A stretch of DNA of 64,000 nt from Panonychus citri (lineage: Eukaryota; Arthropoda; Arachnida; Trombidiformes; Tetranychidae), in the NCBI RefSeq assembly GCF_014898815.1, contig NW_026515533.1, positions 226,110 to 290,109 on the forward strand, given 5' to 3'. The notes under the pieces are model-generated. The model saw only the letters and a program-made list of their open reading frames with translations. It was not told where the DNA came from and did not search any database. Positions 1 to 10,680 of the stretch are shown in pieces (position 1 is the first letter of the stretch; the number at the start of each line of letters is the position of its first letter). A program made the translations under genes and the position numbers.

Positions 1-114
1 CCCTTGCAATATTATTTCCATCGATTAGTGAACTCACCCGAAAATAAGGCTTATTGGGTCGCTAAACGTAAAGCCGATCATGAGAAAGAGCAGAAAAAAG
101 AATGGGATGTTTAA
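1..114 (+). CDS. 3'-terminal exon of an unidentified gene (partial)
   Basis: Frame 1 is open from the window edge to a TAA at 112-114. It encodes 37 residues ending in a charged, probably helical tail (AYWVAKRKADHEKEQKKEWDV). Codon-like composition and a clean stop followed by AT-rich sequence suggest a genuine C-terminus cut by the window edge. I do not recognise the family. The gene is convergent with MPND, whose stop lies at 550. A + strand AATAAA at 453-458 could end this transcript. Only the tail is visible, so function is unassigned, and a chance open frame remains possible. Confidence 0.45.
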   Translation, partial: PLQYYFHRLVNSPENKAYWVAKRKADHEKEQKKEWDV

Positions 115-302
115 TTTTGTTCACCTCTCAAGAGACATTTATCCGATTTACCTGTTAACCAGATTTATCCCCATTGTTCATCATCAAGGAAGAAAATTGT
201 AATTCAAACTAATGAATTTTTAGATGGTCTTGAGAAAATTTAGATTAAAACAACTATAAAGTTGAAGTGAATTACGTATTTAAGAGCTAAATGTTATTAC
301 TA

Positions 303-308
303 TTTATT
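303..308 (-). terminator. Candidate poly(A) signal of MPND
   Basis: TTTATT on + reads AATAAA on -, about 245 nt past the MPND stop codon. Cleavage here would place the MPND 3' end inside the presumed 3'UTR of the convergent gene on the left. Inferred from the motif only. Confidence 0.4.
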
Positions 309-452
309 AATTTGGTTCACTATTTGTTGTTGTTTTTTACAATGTAAGAATTTCCCTTTGTCAATTGGTTAGACATTATTGCTGAGATCAAGTTTTATCC
401 ATCGCTCTTTAATCAGGTTTGGTGTGGAGTTTGTCGATTAATGAAAATTATG

Positions 453-458
453 AATAAA
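453..458 (+). terminator. Candidate poly(A) signal of the left-edge gene
   Basis: AATAAA on +, 340 nt after the TAA at 112-114. It lies beyond the candidate minus-strand signal at 303-308, so the two convergent 3'UTRs would overlap by roughly 150 nt if both are used. Confidence 0.35.
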
Positions 459-549
459 TATCAATTGTATTCTTGTTAGAGATAAAAGGGGATTGTTGTT
501 TTGTCATGGAATTGGACGATTTTGTTAATTGTATGAAGTGGAAATTACT

Positions 550-2087
550 TCAAGGGAGTAAAAGTCCTTTGAGAAAAGCCCAGAAATGGGAAAGTGCTTG
601 TTGTTGGACTTGTGTCTGAGCTGGAGTTTGATTAACGGTAGTGGTGAGATCTCGGGGTAAAAATGGCTTTAAAGAGGCCTGAAGTTTGTGCCAAAAAGTT
701 TTCTCTTTAGTTGAGTAATTATCGGAAAATTTAATCGCGTCTGGACCATCAATATAATAATGAGCAAGTAAACGCTGAACAAGAAAAAGTTAATAAATGG
801 AAAGAAAAAAATAATTAGAAGAAAATAATTATTGTGATATTTTTGTTTAAAAATTTTCATCTAAAGTATACTAACCATGTCTAATAGTAAATCTTGTGTT
901 AGAAATGAATCTCTGGTCACACTGTAAGTCATCTGCATGGGTCGCCCATATTCAAGGGGTTTAAATTCATTTGGAGGCATAACCCAAAAAGCTTGATACC
1001 TTGAGGTTAATCTTGGATTATCTTCATCGTAAGGTGAACAAATTAATCCAATACAGGGAATGTAAGTTGCATCAGTATCACCTTTCATTGCGATCTGATA
1101 ATCCATTTGAGATTCAATGTCTCGTATGGTGGGTTGAGGGGCTGCTTTCGGGTGACTATGATACCAGCCAACGATGGTCAATTTTTTCTGATCCATATTT
1201 TGTCTAATCTCTTCTTCAACTTTTCGAGATCTTTCTTTATCACCAAGTCGAGTTTTACAAGGGAATGCTTGTAGAATTGACAAATTATGAGTTGTAATAT
1301 CCCAAGAACCGCCAAGATAACCGACAACTTCACCGGTTGTTAAATGACAATGGAAATCAATTGTTAAAAGAGCATTTGTTGAAATTGTTAAGGTAAAAGG
1401 CTGAATCCTTTCCAGGGCACTGAATGGAATACATTTAACCATGGTATTGGTATCCTGTTGGATAAGTTTACTGGCAAGAGTATGATGTTCAACAACATTT
1501 TTCTCTTTCATTGGATAATTGTCAGGTAAAAAAGTTAATGGGACAGGGGAAGAATCAGATGAAACACTTTGGGAATGGGTTAAATAGTCTGAGGCTGCCT
1601 TGGAATAAACCATTGCTGAATCGTACATGTTGGCCGAGGTGACAATCTTTCTTTGCTTTCGATACCATCTTAATTTATATGAATCGAGTCGCTTTCGTCG
1701 ATACCTGATTGTAGACCAAGCTGAACCAGGTTTACTGTTACTACTCTCTGGATTGACAAGTTTCTTACAGTGATTAAACCAGGCACTGGGTGTAGTAAAT
1801 ATTTGCTTTGATTGAGCCCATCTTATATTACCATTGGGTAATAAGTCAGCATCAAATTTAGTACCATAATAGTCCATGGTAAGTACATTGTTTCCAGGGT
1901 CGACAATTTGATCATCGATTAAAGTTTTTAAGGAGCAAATTTGTCCTGACAAAGATTTACGTCCAACTTGACTTTTATGAGAAGTTGATGGAAGAGAGTC
2001 TTCGGTAACAGTATCACCATCTGATGAATCGTTTCTGTCTAAATCTGTTCGCTCTTCAACATCACCGTCACTTGTGTTATTATCCAT
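550..2087 (-). CDS. MPND: MPN domain-containing protein (MPND), RAMA + JAMM
   Basis: Two coding exons on -, 2087-876 and 774-550. They join phase 0 across a 101-nt intron (donor ATG|GTTAGT, acceptor TTGTTCAG|CGT), giving 478 residues, close to human MPND (about 470). The acidic N-terminus is followed by a RAMA-type domain at about 45-140, with a Trp-rich segment around 90-103 and a basic YRRKRLDSYKLRWYRKQRK stretch. The MPN/JAMM domain spans about 225-400: Glu253 in EVVGYLGG, His310 and His312 in GWYHSHP, Asp323. The usual Ser of HxHx7SxxD is Thr320. JAMM motifs bind zinc and act as isopeptidases. From memory of the literature, the MPND RAMA domain has been reported to bind N6-methyladenine DNA. 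Nuclear location is inferred. Without the second exon the ORF would stop four codons into the intron. Confidence 0.88.
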
Positions 2088-2122
2088 GATTATGGTGAAT
2101 TATTGTGTAACTTTGTTTAATT

Positions 2123-3277
2123 CTAAACAGGTTGGTTGTGTTCTTTGTCTTGAATGGCGTGAGTAGAAAAATTAAACTCCAACAAAGCAATAGTATAAAA
2201 TATGAATTATACTGAAAGTCTTTGAAGGCTAAGTAGAAAATAAAATTGAGAGTATTATCTGTGAAAATGAAAAGAAAAATTAAATTAAAATTACCATTCA
2301 AATATAATTTCATTGGAAGAAAAATAAAATCAAAAACGCTAATTACCTTTCTTTTTAAGTAGATAGCCGATGGAAGATTTTAATATTTAGTCTAATGAGA
2401 TTAGGTCCACTTGTATTCAAGACAATTTTGATATCAGTGAGTATTAATTACCAATCAATTTTTCATTATCATCTAATGATAAGAATGGAAGTAGTAAATT
2501 TTGACAAAAGTAGTTCGAAAACACAGTTCAACATATCTTTTTGTATACACAGGAAGTGTTACCGGTCCAGCGACAATATTATTACAAACAGCTCTTTTCA
2601 GGTATCCTGATCATAATTCACCTCGGCCAAACATGAAGAATTTAAAGATAACCCATAATTAAACCTTTAACCGAATAAAACAATTAAAGAATAAGTAGAA
2701 AAAAAGGCGAGAAGATGAAATGGTCGAAAGAGAACAAATGAGTTTGACCAGATGGAATAATCCAAAATCCAAAAAAAAATTCTCTTTCAACAATGGTTGG
2801 TTTATATTCTCCTTTAGGTGTTTTGATTTTCCAGTTAAAATTGAGGATTCTTAATATAATTCGATAGAAAAACCAAGTTAAAGAAGCAGGGAAAAAAATC
2901 TAAGAGAAAGTAAAAGAAAGAGAAAAAAGAAAGAAGAAAAGATGAGATGAAGATAGGAGACAAAAGAACAAAAAATCAGAATTAAAACAGAAATCACAAC
3001 TGATCTATCTTTTGATTTTCCACCAAAAAAAAAGAAAACACATTTACAATCAAAACACCAAATAAACCATCAATTAAATGAAAACTGAGCAACAAAATTG
3101 AATAAAATAAAAACCCATCGACAATTGAAACTGTGAATTATTAATAAAAAAAGAATTCAATCAAAACCAATAAGTAGATAATATTAATGACAATTGGTTC
3201 TAACACAATGCAAAAAAGAAAAAGAAATTGCATCAACATTTGACAAGAGAAAATCCATTTGAAATCGATTAGCTTAC
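2123..3277 (-). other. Probable 5'UTR intron of MPND
   Basis: On - there is a strong donor (ACCAG|GTAAGCT, exon ending at 3278) and a pyrimidine-rich acceptor (CCTGTTTAG|AATT, exon resuming at 2122), 35 nt before the MPND ATG. This implies a non-coding first exon upstream of 3278. The intervening 1.15 kb is AT-rich with short chance ORFs only. Confidence 0.5.
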
Positions 3278-3278
3278 C

Positions 3279-4949
3279 TGGTATTCCAATAAACAATCAC
3301 TGTTCACAATCAGTTAAACAACTAAGGTAAACAAATCAATCAACTAAATTGATTAACAATTTAACAAATTAAAGCGAAAATAAATTGTTCCAAAATCAAA
3401 AGGAACAATTAATCAAGATGAATTTAAATTTTGTAACCAAAGTGAAAAAAAAACCAAAAAAGAATTAGAGGGAAAAAGGGAACGTATTCTAATAACAAAC
3501 AGTAAATTCTATTCTCCAGAAAAAGTAGAAATTCGAGCCAACAGATGTCACTACTTTTGCCTCTTTCTTTTCTCTTTTCGGCTGAGCTGTTAAAATAGAC
3601 ATTCGATTGGCTATTTTAACCGACGAGAATTAAATTTAAATATTAATTGTTGAGAAAATGGAATCGAAAAGATTTTTTAAAATAATTTCCAAAAAGAATC
3701 GTCTATTAATCACTGCGCGAATAATTAAATCAATGATAATTAAAACGTGGAAAAAGTTACAGAGAAAAGAAATGATTAGATTGTAACAATTAACTAATTA
3801 ATTGGAAAAAGAAGAAAAAATTTTCCATTAAATTTGCTTGATGAAAATTTTCAAACGATTAACAATTTGTTTTCTTACAATTAAATGATAATCTCTCTCT
3901 CTAAATAATTAACCTTGATTAAGAGATAATAACAGCAACAACAATAAAAATGAAAGAAAATAATTAAATAGTTAATAGTTAATTGTTGAAACAGGAAAGA
4001 AACCGAATCGTTTAAAAAAAGTTAACCGATCATCACTAATCAAACTAATCATCAACCTGATCATTATTATATTAGTTTGATAGTTGATTGTCTCATTTTA
4101 TTTGTATAATTAGATTCAATTATCTGTACGTGTAAATTTTATTCAAATTGTTTCGCAGATGATTAAGATTATCCATTAATTAAGTGTTAATTGTTTAGGA
4201 AGGTGAAGAAGAAGAAGAAAAAAAAAGTAAACAAAAGTTTTTCGTTTAAATCAATGATCCATGTAACCACATTATGGTTAAACAATCAGCAGCAATTAAG
4301 TGAAACAAATATACTGTTCACAACAATTAAAGAGTAAATAAATTTAGTTAACCAATTAGAGGAAGAAGAAAAAAAAAATCTTAACCAAATGAAAGACAAT
4401 TAAAAGTTTAACCATTGACTTGAAGGAATTGAAGTAACAACAACAACATCAACAACTCGAACAACAATTAATCAACAAGTTGATCATGTTCATATTTAGA
4501 GTTTAAAGAGAGAGAGAGAGAATTAAGTTTCAGATTAACCATGATAATCATTCATGATGAATAATATTCTGAAAGAGTAGAAAACCTTGATTCAGGAAAG
4601 AAGGAAAAACTCAAAGAAGATTTTTTTTTCTCTTCTCTCTTTTTCTCTTACAACAACAAACGGGTGGGTTGTTGTTGTGAGTGGGGTGGAAAGTGGGTAG
4701 AGAAAGAGACAGGTAAAGAAAAGAAGTTGTTGTTGATGATGATGATGATGATGGTGAGGTGGAGGAAGAAGATGATGAGGGAAGAGGGAGGGAAGGTTTT
4801 TAAGGAGGAAAAAAGGTAAAGGTAAAATATATTAGTTTAGAGAAGGAAAAAGAAGAGAGAGAAAAGTTAACAACGAACAAGAAGAAAAGTGGGAGAGAGA
4901 GAGAAAAAGATGAAAAGAAGAGAGTGGGCTTGGTGGTAATAGAAGATGA
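3279..4949. other. Intergenic, AT-rich; likely MPND promoter side
   Basis: No supported coding exon. It holds poly-A-rich sequence, a perfect inverted repeat at 3589-3620, and short GA runs near 4508-4520. The transcription start of MPND should lie here if the 5'UTR intron is correct, but no core promoter stands out. Confidence 0.5.
3589..3620. repeat. Perfect 10-bp inverted repeat, 12-nt loop
   Basis: GTTAAAATAG at 3589-3598 is exactly inverted as CTATTTTAAC at 3611-3620 around a 12-nt spacer. It lies about 310 bp upstream of the presumed MPND first-exon donor. It could be a paired binding site or a cruciform. Confidence 0.6.
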
Positions 4950-6980
4950 TGGTGGTGTGAGAGAGAAAATTATGGAATCTCTCTTTCTCTCTCTTTCTAT
5001 CATCATCATCGTTTCTACCTCTACTTATACTCATTTGATTTAGGCTTGGTTCCTATTCTGTTGATAAAAGACAAACACATCTCATTACATTATTATCATT
5101 GAAGATATGAAATGTTGTTGGGTGGAAGATGAAAAATCTCATCATCATCAACCCCTTTTTGTTTTTTGGCTCATCTTCATCTTATCTTCCTTTCTCTCTC
5201 TCTCTCTTATTATCTCTTCCTCTTTCTCTTCCCTCTGTCTATTAGCGATAAAGTTTCCTTTCCTTTTTCGTCTTAATTCCCTCTCCGCCCTCCTTACCAC
5301 CCTTTCTCAATCTCTTTCTTCTTCTCTTTCTTTTACATTTTTCCATCTCTCATGATGATCATCACCATCACCATCATCATCATCAACATCATCATATTGC
5401 CCTCCACCCACTTTTTTCCTCATCATCATCATTTCCAAAAACTTTCTGTGTGTTGGATCAACTTTTTCCTCTCTCTCTCTCTCTCTCTCTCTGCTATTTT
5501 CTTTCCTTTCCCTCCCTTTCCCTGTACTTTTACCACTCTCTTCCCTTCTCCACCCACTCCTCCACCTCCTCTTCATTCTCTTTGCTATTCCATCATCATC
5601 ATCATTTACTCCTCTCTCCCTTCCACCCATGTTCTACCTCCCACTCCTTCTTGTCTCGATCTTCTTCTTTTTCCTCTTCATCCCTAGAATCGAGATTCGA
5701 GAAAATTACTTTCATCTTCTTCTTCCTTTCCCATCATCAAAATCTTTATCCATCTCATCTCCTTTTTTCCTTCATCATCATCTCATCTCATTTTCTCTTC
5801 CTCCTCTTCTATCATCCTCCTCTTTTATCTTCCTCCTCTTTCCACATAATCATTTCCCGTCCAGGCTTCTCTTTCTTTTCTTCTCTCTCTTTTTCTCATC
5901 TCTATCATAACTTTTTTCCCTTTTCAATCATTCACATTTCGTTTCTCTCTTTCTTTCCACTTTCCTCCTTTTCTTTTTTCCTCTTTTTTTTTCCTTTTTT
6001 TCTCTCTCAGTATCCATTTTCTCTCCCCCCACCTCCACCTCCTCCTTTCTCTTCCTCCTACTCTTCTTGATCATCTTCTTCCTCTTTCATTTTCCTCTCC
6101 CCCTCCGCCTCCTCCTTCTCTTCCTCCTCCTCCTCCTTCTTTTCCATTCTCTCATCTTCCTCCCACTTTTTTCCTTTTCCATCATCATCCAACATTCACT
6201 ACACCAAAGTAACAACAAAATCATCATCATCCTCATCATCCTCATGTCATACTCAGCATTCACGAAAACACACACAACCACCAACATCAAACTCTAACTA
6301 CGAAAACAAAAAGTTCACCCGAACTCTAACTCTCTCTTTCTTTTCCTCTTAGATAGAATCTCTCTCTCTCTCTCTCTCTTTCCTCTCACTATCTCTCAAT
6401 GCAACCAACTATCTCTTACAATTTTTCATCATCATTTTTATCTTCTTCTTCCTTATCATTATCATTTCCACCCACTTATCATCTTCCTCCTCTGCCTTCA
6501 CCATGTTAATAATATACACATATATTTATATCCTCTCTCCCCTCTTACTCTCTCTCTCTCTCTCTCTCTTCCCTCAATAGCCTCTATCATCTCTTTTTCA
6601 TCTGATTTTCCCTTGACTCGCCTTACACCCTTCATCATCTTCTTCATCATCATCATCATCCTCCTTCTTTTCCTCCTCCTCCTCCTTTTTTCTTCTTCCT
6701 TCATTATCTCATCTTTTTCCCTGTTAGTCAAAAGTCTCCCACTTTTTTTTCCTTTTTCATCTTCTCTCTTTTTCTCTCTCACTTTTCTCTCTCTCTCTCA
6801 ATCTCTCACTTATCTTCCGCCCTCTTTTTTTCTCTTCTCTGATCTTCATCTTCATCATCATTGCTGCTTTAGCTTTTTATCCAAGTTTTTCTTTCTTACA
6901 AACTCTCGTCTTTCCATCTCCTTCTTCAAACTAATTGTGAGTTTATCTTATTTGGAACTTTTTGTTTTTCTTTGATATTT
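4950..6980 (+). repeat. About 2 kb pyrimidine-rich (C/T) low-complexity tract
   Basis: The + strand is overwhelmingly C and T for about 2 kb, with (CT)n at 5469-5491 and 6361-6379, (TCC)n near 6105-6140, and repeated TCATCATC. Many long open frames here encode only Ser/Leu/Phe/Pro-rich strings, or Arg/Glu/Met strings on the other strand, because the composition lacks stop codons; none looks like a protein. The tract lies just upstream of the zinc-finger gene, so part may be its promoter or 5'UTR. Mirror-symmetric purine/pyrimidine segments could form triplex DNA. Confidence 0.75.
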
Positions 6981-7130
6981 TTTTTTTCTCTTTAGAAAAA
7001 ACAAATTCTCCAACTTTTCCTAGTCCCAAATACCATAGGGATATTTACCACCCATTGGATATATTCAAAGTGCTGGAATTTACATATAAAAACAATTCTA
7101 ACTGTTAACAATTAACAGTAACGCAAGAAA

Positions 7131-8618
7131 ATGATTTCAGAAAGTGATTTCTACAATCAAACTAATCATCATCACCTTCACTCTGTAAACAAACAACAAC
7201 AACAACATAGTCTTAATAATAACAACAAACTGTTTGGTGTTGGTCAGAAAAAAAGATACTCATGTGACCAATGTTCATATTCAACTGACCGCCGTGACCT
7301 TTACCGAAGACATGAAAACATCCATAGGGACGAGAAACCATTTCGTTGTTACGTTTGTAATAAGATGTTCAATCGAGCTGATCATGTAAAGAAACATTTC
7401 CTTCGGATTCACAAAGGACTCGAATATAATGTTAAACTAATTAAGAGGTTAAATGGTGTTGATTATTCATCATCTTCATCATTATCACCAACATCGACAA
7501 CAACATCCTCATCATCAACAACAACAACAACAGTTGACAGCAATCAAAATGGAGGTTCCTGTTTAAATGGTTACCTAACTGATGGAATTGGTCATTTAAT
7601 TACATCGAGTAACGTTATTGACAATTTACCATCACAATTAACAACAACCACAACCATAACAACACCAACAACACAATCATCTATCAATGGATTCAATTGT
7701 TTAACTAATTTAACAAGTAAATCAAATCATCGATCATTATTTAATTCCTATGGTTCTCAAGCTGTTTTTCCTAAATTTAAATCTATTAATCCACCTACAC
7801 AATCTAACCAACGATCATTGTTAACACCTGTAAAATCACAATTAACTCAACAATCAAATCAACAGCAATCAACAACATCATCATCATCATTACGATCATT
7901 ACAATTACAATCATCAACACCATCACCACCAATGGGACAACCTAATCAACGATCGTTGTTAACTATGGTACAATCATCACAAACAAAATCTAAATGTAAA
8001 TCTCAATTATCACCATCACCTAAACCATTATCAACACAATCAATTTCCCCAATGATAATACAACAACAATCAACACAATTACCACCACAAACACAACCAC
8101 AACCTCAAAGATCATTACTAAATTTGGTACAACATCAACATCAACCTTCAAACTCACCAACACCACCACCACCCCAATCAACATCATCCTCGCCCTCACC
8201 ACCATCACCATCCCAACAACCACCCTCATCGTCATCAACATCATCACTATTATCATCATTATCATCTTTATCATCATTATCTTCATTATCCTCTCTGTCT
8301 TCCTCATCACCATCAACCTACAATACAAATATTGATAGTGATGATGATACCACTATCACCACAATCAACAATAACAATCAAATAATAATAGTAATTTGTG
8401 GTAAACGAAATTCAAATCAGAAATCGATAATTAATCACATGTTAAATCACAATGGCCTTAAACGATCCCGTAAATATCCCTCCCAATGCTTGACCCGATC
8501 TTCGTCCTCCTCATCGATATCATCGTCCTCGAATATAACCCGAAAGGACCGAAGGAAACAAAGTAAACCCAAACGGGCTTCAATTGACCCCAACGAAGTT
8601 GAACTTTGTGTCTCCTAA
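7131..8618 (+). CDS. C2H2 zinc-finger protein, two fingers, long disordered tail
   Basis: Single-exon ORF of 495 residues. Finger 1 at 43-65 uses Cys45, Cys48, His61, His65. Finger 2 at 71-94 uses Cys73, Cys76, His89, His94. They are joined by a canonical-type linker (HRDEKPF), so DNA binding is likely. The rest is low complexity: poly-Q and poly-N at the N-terminus, Ser/Thr/Gln/Pro-rich from 112, (SSL)n at 371-390, and a basic Ser/Lys-rich C-terminus (RKDRRKQSKPKR at 471-482) that may be a nuclear signal. Four short repeats centred on R-S-L-[LF] recur at 201, 228, 274 and 327. The finger pair resembles BTB-type insect factors, but there is no BTB domain here and I cannot name the orthologue. 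An upstream exon is possible, since an AG lies just inside the start codon region. Confidence 0.8.
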   Translation: MISESDFYNQTNHHHLHSVNKQQQQHSLNNNNKLFGVGQKKRYSCDQCSYSTDRRDLYRRHENIHRDEKPFRCYVCNKMFNRADHVKKHFLRIHKGLEYNVKLIKRLNGVDYSSSSSLSPTSTTTSSSSTTTTTVDSNQNGGSCLNGYLTDGIGHLITSSNVIDNLPSQLTTTTTITTPTTQSSINGFNCLTNLTSKSNHRSLFNSYGSQAVFPKFKSINPPTQSNQRSLLTPVKSQLTQQSNQQQSTTSSSSLRSLQLQSSTPSPPMGQPNQRSLLTMVQSSQTKSKCKSQLSPSPKPLSTQSISPMIIQQQSTQLPPQTQPQPQRSLLNLVQHQHQPSNSPTPPPPQSTSSSPSPPSPSQQPPSSSSTSSLLSSLSSLSSLSSLSSLSSSSPSTYNTNIDSDDDTTITTINNNNQIIIVICGKRNSNQKSIINHMLNHNGLKRSRKYPSQCLTRSSSSSSISSSSNITRKDRRKQSKPKRASIDPNEVELCVS

Positions 8619-8816
8619 ACAATTAAATTTGAAAGGGAAACAAATTCTAAATTAACTCACTCATCATGATCATCATAATTAATTAACTAATATCCTTAAT
8701 TGCCAAATTGTTTCTAATCTATTAGCTCTAATCACCACTCATATTTATATGTAATAATTAAAACCAAGTGTAATTAAGTGTGGGTGTTAATGTTAAATAT
8801 TATATTATATTGATAA

Positions 8817-8822
8817 AATAAA
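8817..8822 (+). terminator. Candidate poly(A) signal of the zinc-finger gene
   Basis: AATAAA about 200 nt after the TAA at 8616-8618, in AT-rich sequence. Confidence 0.5.
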
Positions 8823-8905
8823 ATAGTATCGTTGGAAAATCAATTTAATTGTCATTCATGATTTAATATTAATCGATATTAATTCAACTCAATTATCTAG
8901 ACAAC

Positions 8906-8919
8906 GTCGCCATCTATTG
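8906..8919 (+). repeat. GTCGCCATCTATTG motif, copy 1
   Basis: 14-bp word repeated exactly at 9458-9471, same orientation, in the gap between the zinc-finger and GM2A-like genes. The reverse strand, CAATAGATGGCGAC, resembles the AGATGGCG core of CTCF sites and also YY1/Pho sites. Identity of any bound factor is inference. Confidence 0.6.
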
Positions 8920-9457
8920 AAATGATTTACTTTCATTTTCAATCATTTGATTGTCAACAATCAGTTTAACAACATTTTCTTAACATAATTGTTAACAATT
9001 AAGATTATAATTAAGACATTGAGCTACTGATTGTCAAGGTGATTATTGTTTTCTTATTCAAATAATTGCTCTTTATCTTGATGACCATTGGTCAAGGTTT
9101 TTTAATCTGTGTTATTGTGGTTGCGATTAAAGTTCAAATTGGTAATCACAATTAACTTTGAAACCTTTTTTTTTTGTGTTTAATTATCTTTAATTGTGTT
9201 TCTCATTGATTGTCGGTGTTTAAACAGTTAATTAAAATCCCATCAAGTGGCTAGAAATCAGTAAATTGTTTGTTGATCCTCTTTCATTTTTGAGTCAAGT
9301 AGTCAAATCAAATAGTTAAACTGGGAAACTCTAATCAAAGGCTAATTGTTGTAAATCCCAAGGAAAATTTTAAACCTTTTACCAATTTACAATTTAAATC
9401 ATTGTTAAGATTAAATTACTTTTCAATTAATCTGAAAACGAAATTTTGCTGAAAAGT

Positions 9458-9471
9458 GTCGCCATCTATTG
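9458..9471 (+). repeat. GTCGCCATCTATTG motif, copy 2
   Basis: Exact second copy of the 8906-8919 word, 552 bp downstream, same orientation. Flanks differ (ACAAC versus AAAGT on the left), which argues against a recent segmental duplication and for a constrained short site or a short dispersed repeat. Confidence 0.6.
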
Positions 9472-9958
9472 GAATAGTTAACAACTAGGAACCAGTGATT
9501 AAATTGATTGTTGATTAATCTGTTGTTACTTATTAATTTACCTTTCGTTTTTTTTTGTTGATATCACTAAATGATGATCGGTAAAAAAATCGTCTCGAAC
9601 TGGAAAAAAAATGTTCAGAATTTTCTATTCGATCTGTTTTTTTGTCGTTCTTATGGATTGACTTGAAGATGATTTTGATTATGAAAATGAAGATGATTGA
9701 AGATCTGTCATCCACTTGATCTCAATTGTAATCAGCATGATATTTTTTTGTCAACACTCTTAATCATGATAAGTTAATCACTTGTTGCATTTGCAATTTG
9801 ATTATAACCACATAGACACTTACATCAGTTACCTTAAATTATTTATGATCAATATTGTTTTTACATCAACTAAATTAACAGTCCAATCAAAATAATGAGT
9901 AGTTAATCATTACTTTTATAACCTTAATTTTGTTAACATTTGATGATCATTTGGTTAG

Positions 9959-10680
9959 CTCAGCATCATCAGTGGTTAATGTTGACAAAAATGAAATTGA
10001 ACAAGTATGTTTAATATAAATTTGTTATGAAATTGTAAGCAATTAACTTCTAATTGTTAAATCTAATTGTAATACTGTAAACAGAATTTCAATTTTACCG
10101 GATTACTTTTCAAGGATTTTTCTTGGTCTCAATGTGGAAACACCGATGTGATTAAATTCAGTCGACTTGAACTCGATCCCGATCCAATGGTCATTCCTGG
10201 AATACTTTCCCTTGGACTTGATGTTTTACTGAAAGCAAATTTAACAGCCCCACTTCCGGTAAGTGACCAATAATCACCCGAAGTATCAAATGTTGATCGA
10301 ATTTGTTTACTCTTCTCTTCCCTTCGTCGATTTTCAAGTTCACATTGAGAATGAAGAAAAAAGTGTTCGGTGTTTGGGTGAATATTCCTTGCGAAAGCGG
10401 TTTTGGTTCCTGTGATTATCCCGATTTCTGCCTATTGTGGCCTTACCCTAAACCTTGTTCGGAAGTTTATACTCGCTACAATGTCCCTTGTTCGTGCCCA
10501 TTCACCGCGGGAAGATACAACTTCCCGGAAAGTGTCGTCGGAAATGCAACCCTACCCTTTACAGATATTCCCAAGTGGCTCGAGAATGGACATTACTCAA
10601 TCGAAGCTCGTCTATTGGATCCAAGTGGCACTGAACAGTTTTGTATGCAAATTCTCATGCAAATGAAGATTGCCAATTAA
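9959..10680 (+). CDS. GM2 ganglioside activator-like protein (ML fold), 5' exon missing
   Basis: Three exons are visible: about 9959-10004, 10085-10258 and 10339-10680. They are separated by two 80-nt introns (GTATGT..ACAG and GTAAGT..CAAG), all phase 0. Exons 2 and 3 encode 171 residues matching the GM2A layout: DFSWSQCG at the start, LELDPDPMVIPG, VWVNIPCESGFGSCDYPDFC, VPCSCPFTAGRY, then a GHYSIEARL and QFCMQI ending. Eight cysteines allow the four disulfides of the family. GM2A-type proteins are secreted or lysosomal lipid carriers that lift glycolipids out of membranes for hydrolases. The frame upstream of 10004 reads a hydrophobic, signal-like stretch (TFITLILLTF) but has a stop at 9900 and no ATG. 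The true start is probably in an upstream exon spliced to an AG near 9958. Confidence 0.85.

Larger units (their letters stand above)
8619..9958. other. Intergenic, zinc-finger gene to GM2A-like gene
   Basis: AT-rich with many AATTGTTA-type words. It contains the zinc-finger gene 3' end and the paired GTCGCCATCTATTG motifs. The first exon of the GM2A-like gene, encoding its start and signal peptide, should lie somewhere in the right part, but I could not place it. Confidence 0.5.

Noticed and set aside
4800..6975. Many open frames of 60-206 codons on both strands
   Set aside because: They arise from the stop-poor pyrimidine/purine composition; products are Ser/Leu/Phe or Arg/Glu/Met strings with no domain or codon signature.
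10303..10338. ATG at 10303 as the start of the GM2A-like protein
   Set aside because: It lies in the second intron; the exon begins at 10339 after TTTTCAAG and continues in phase from 10258.
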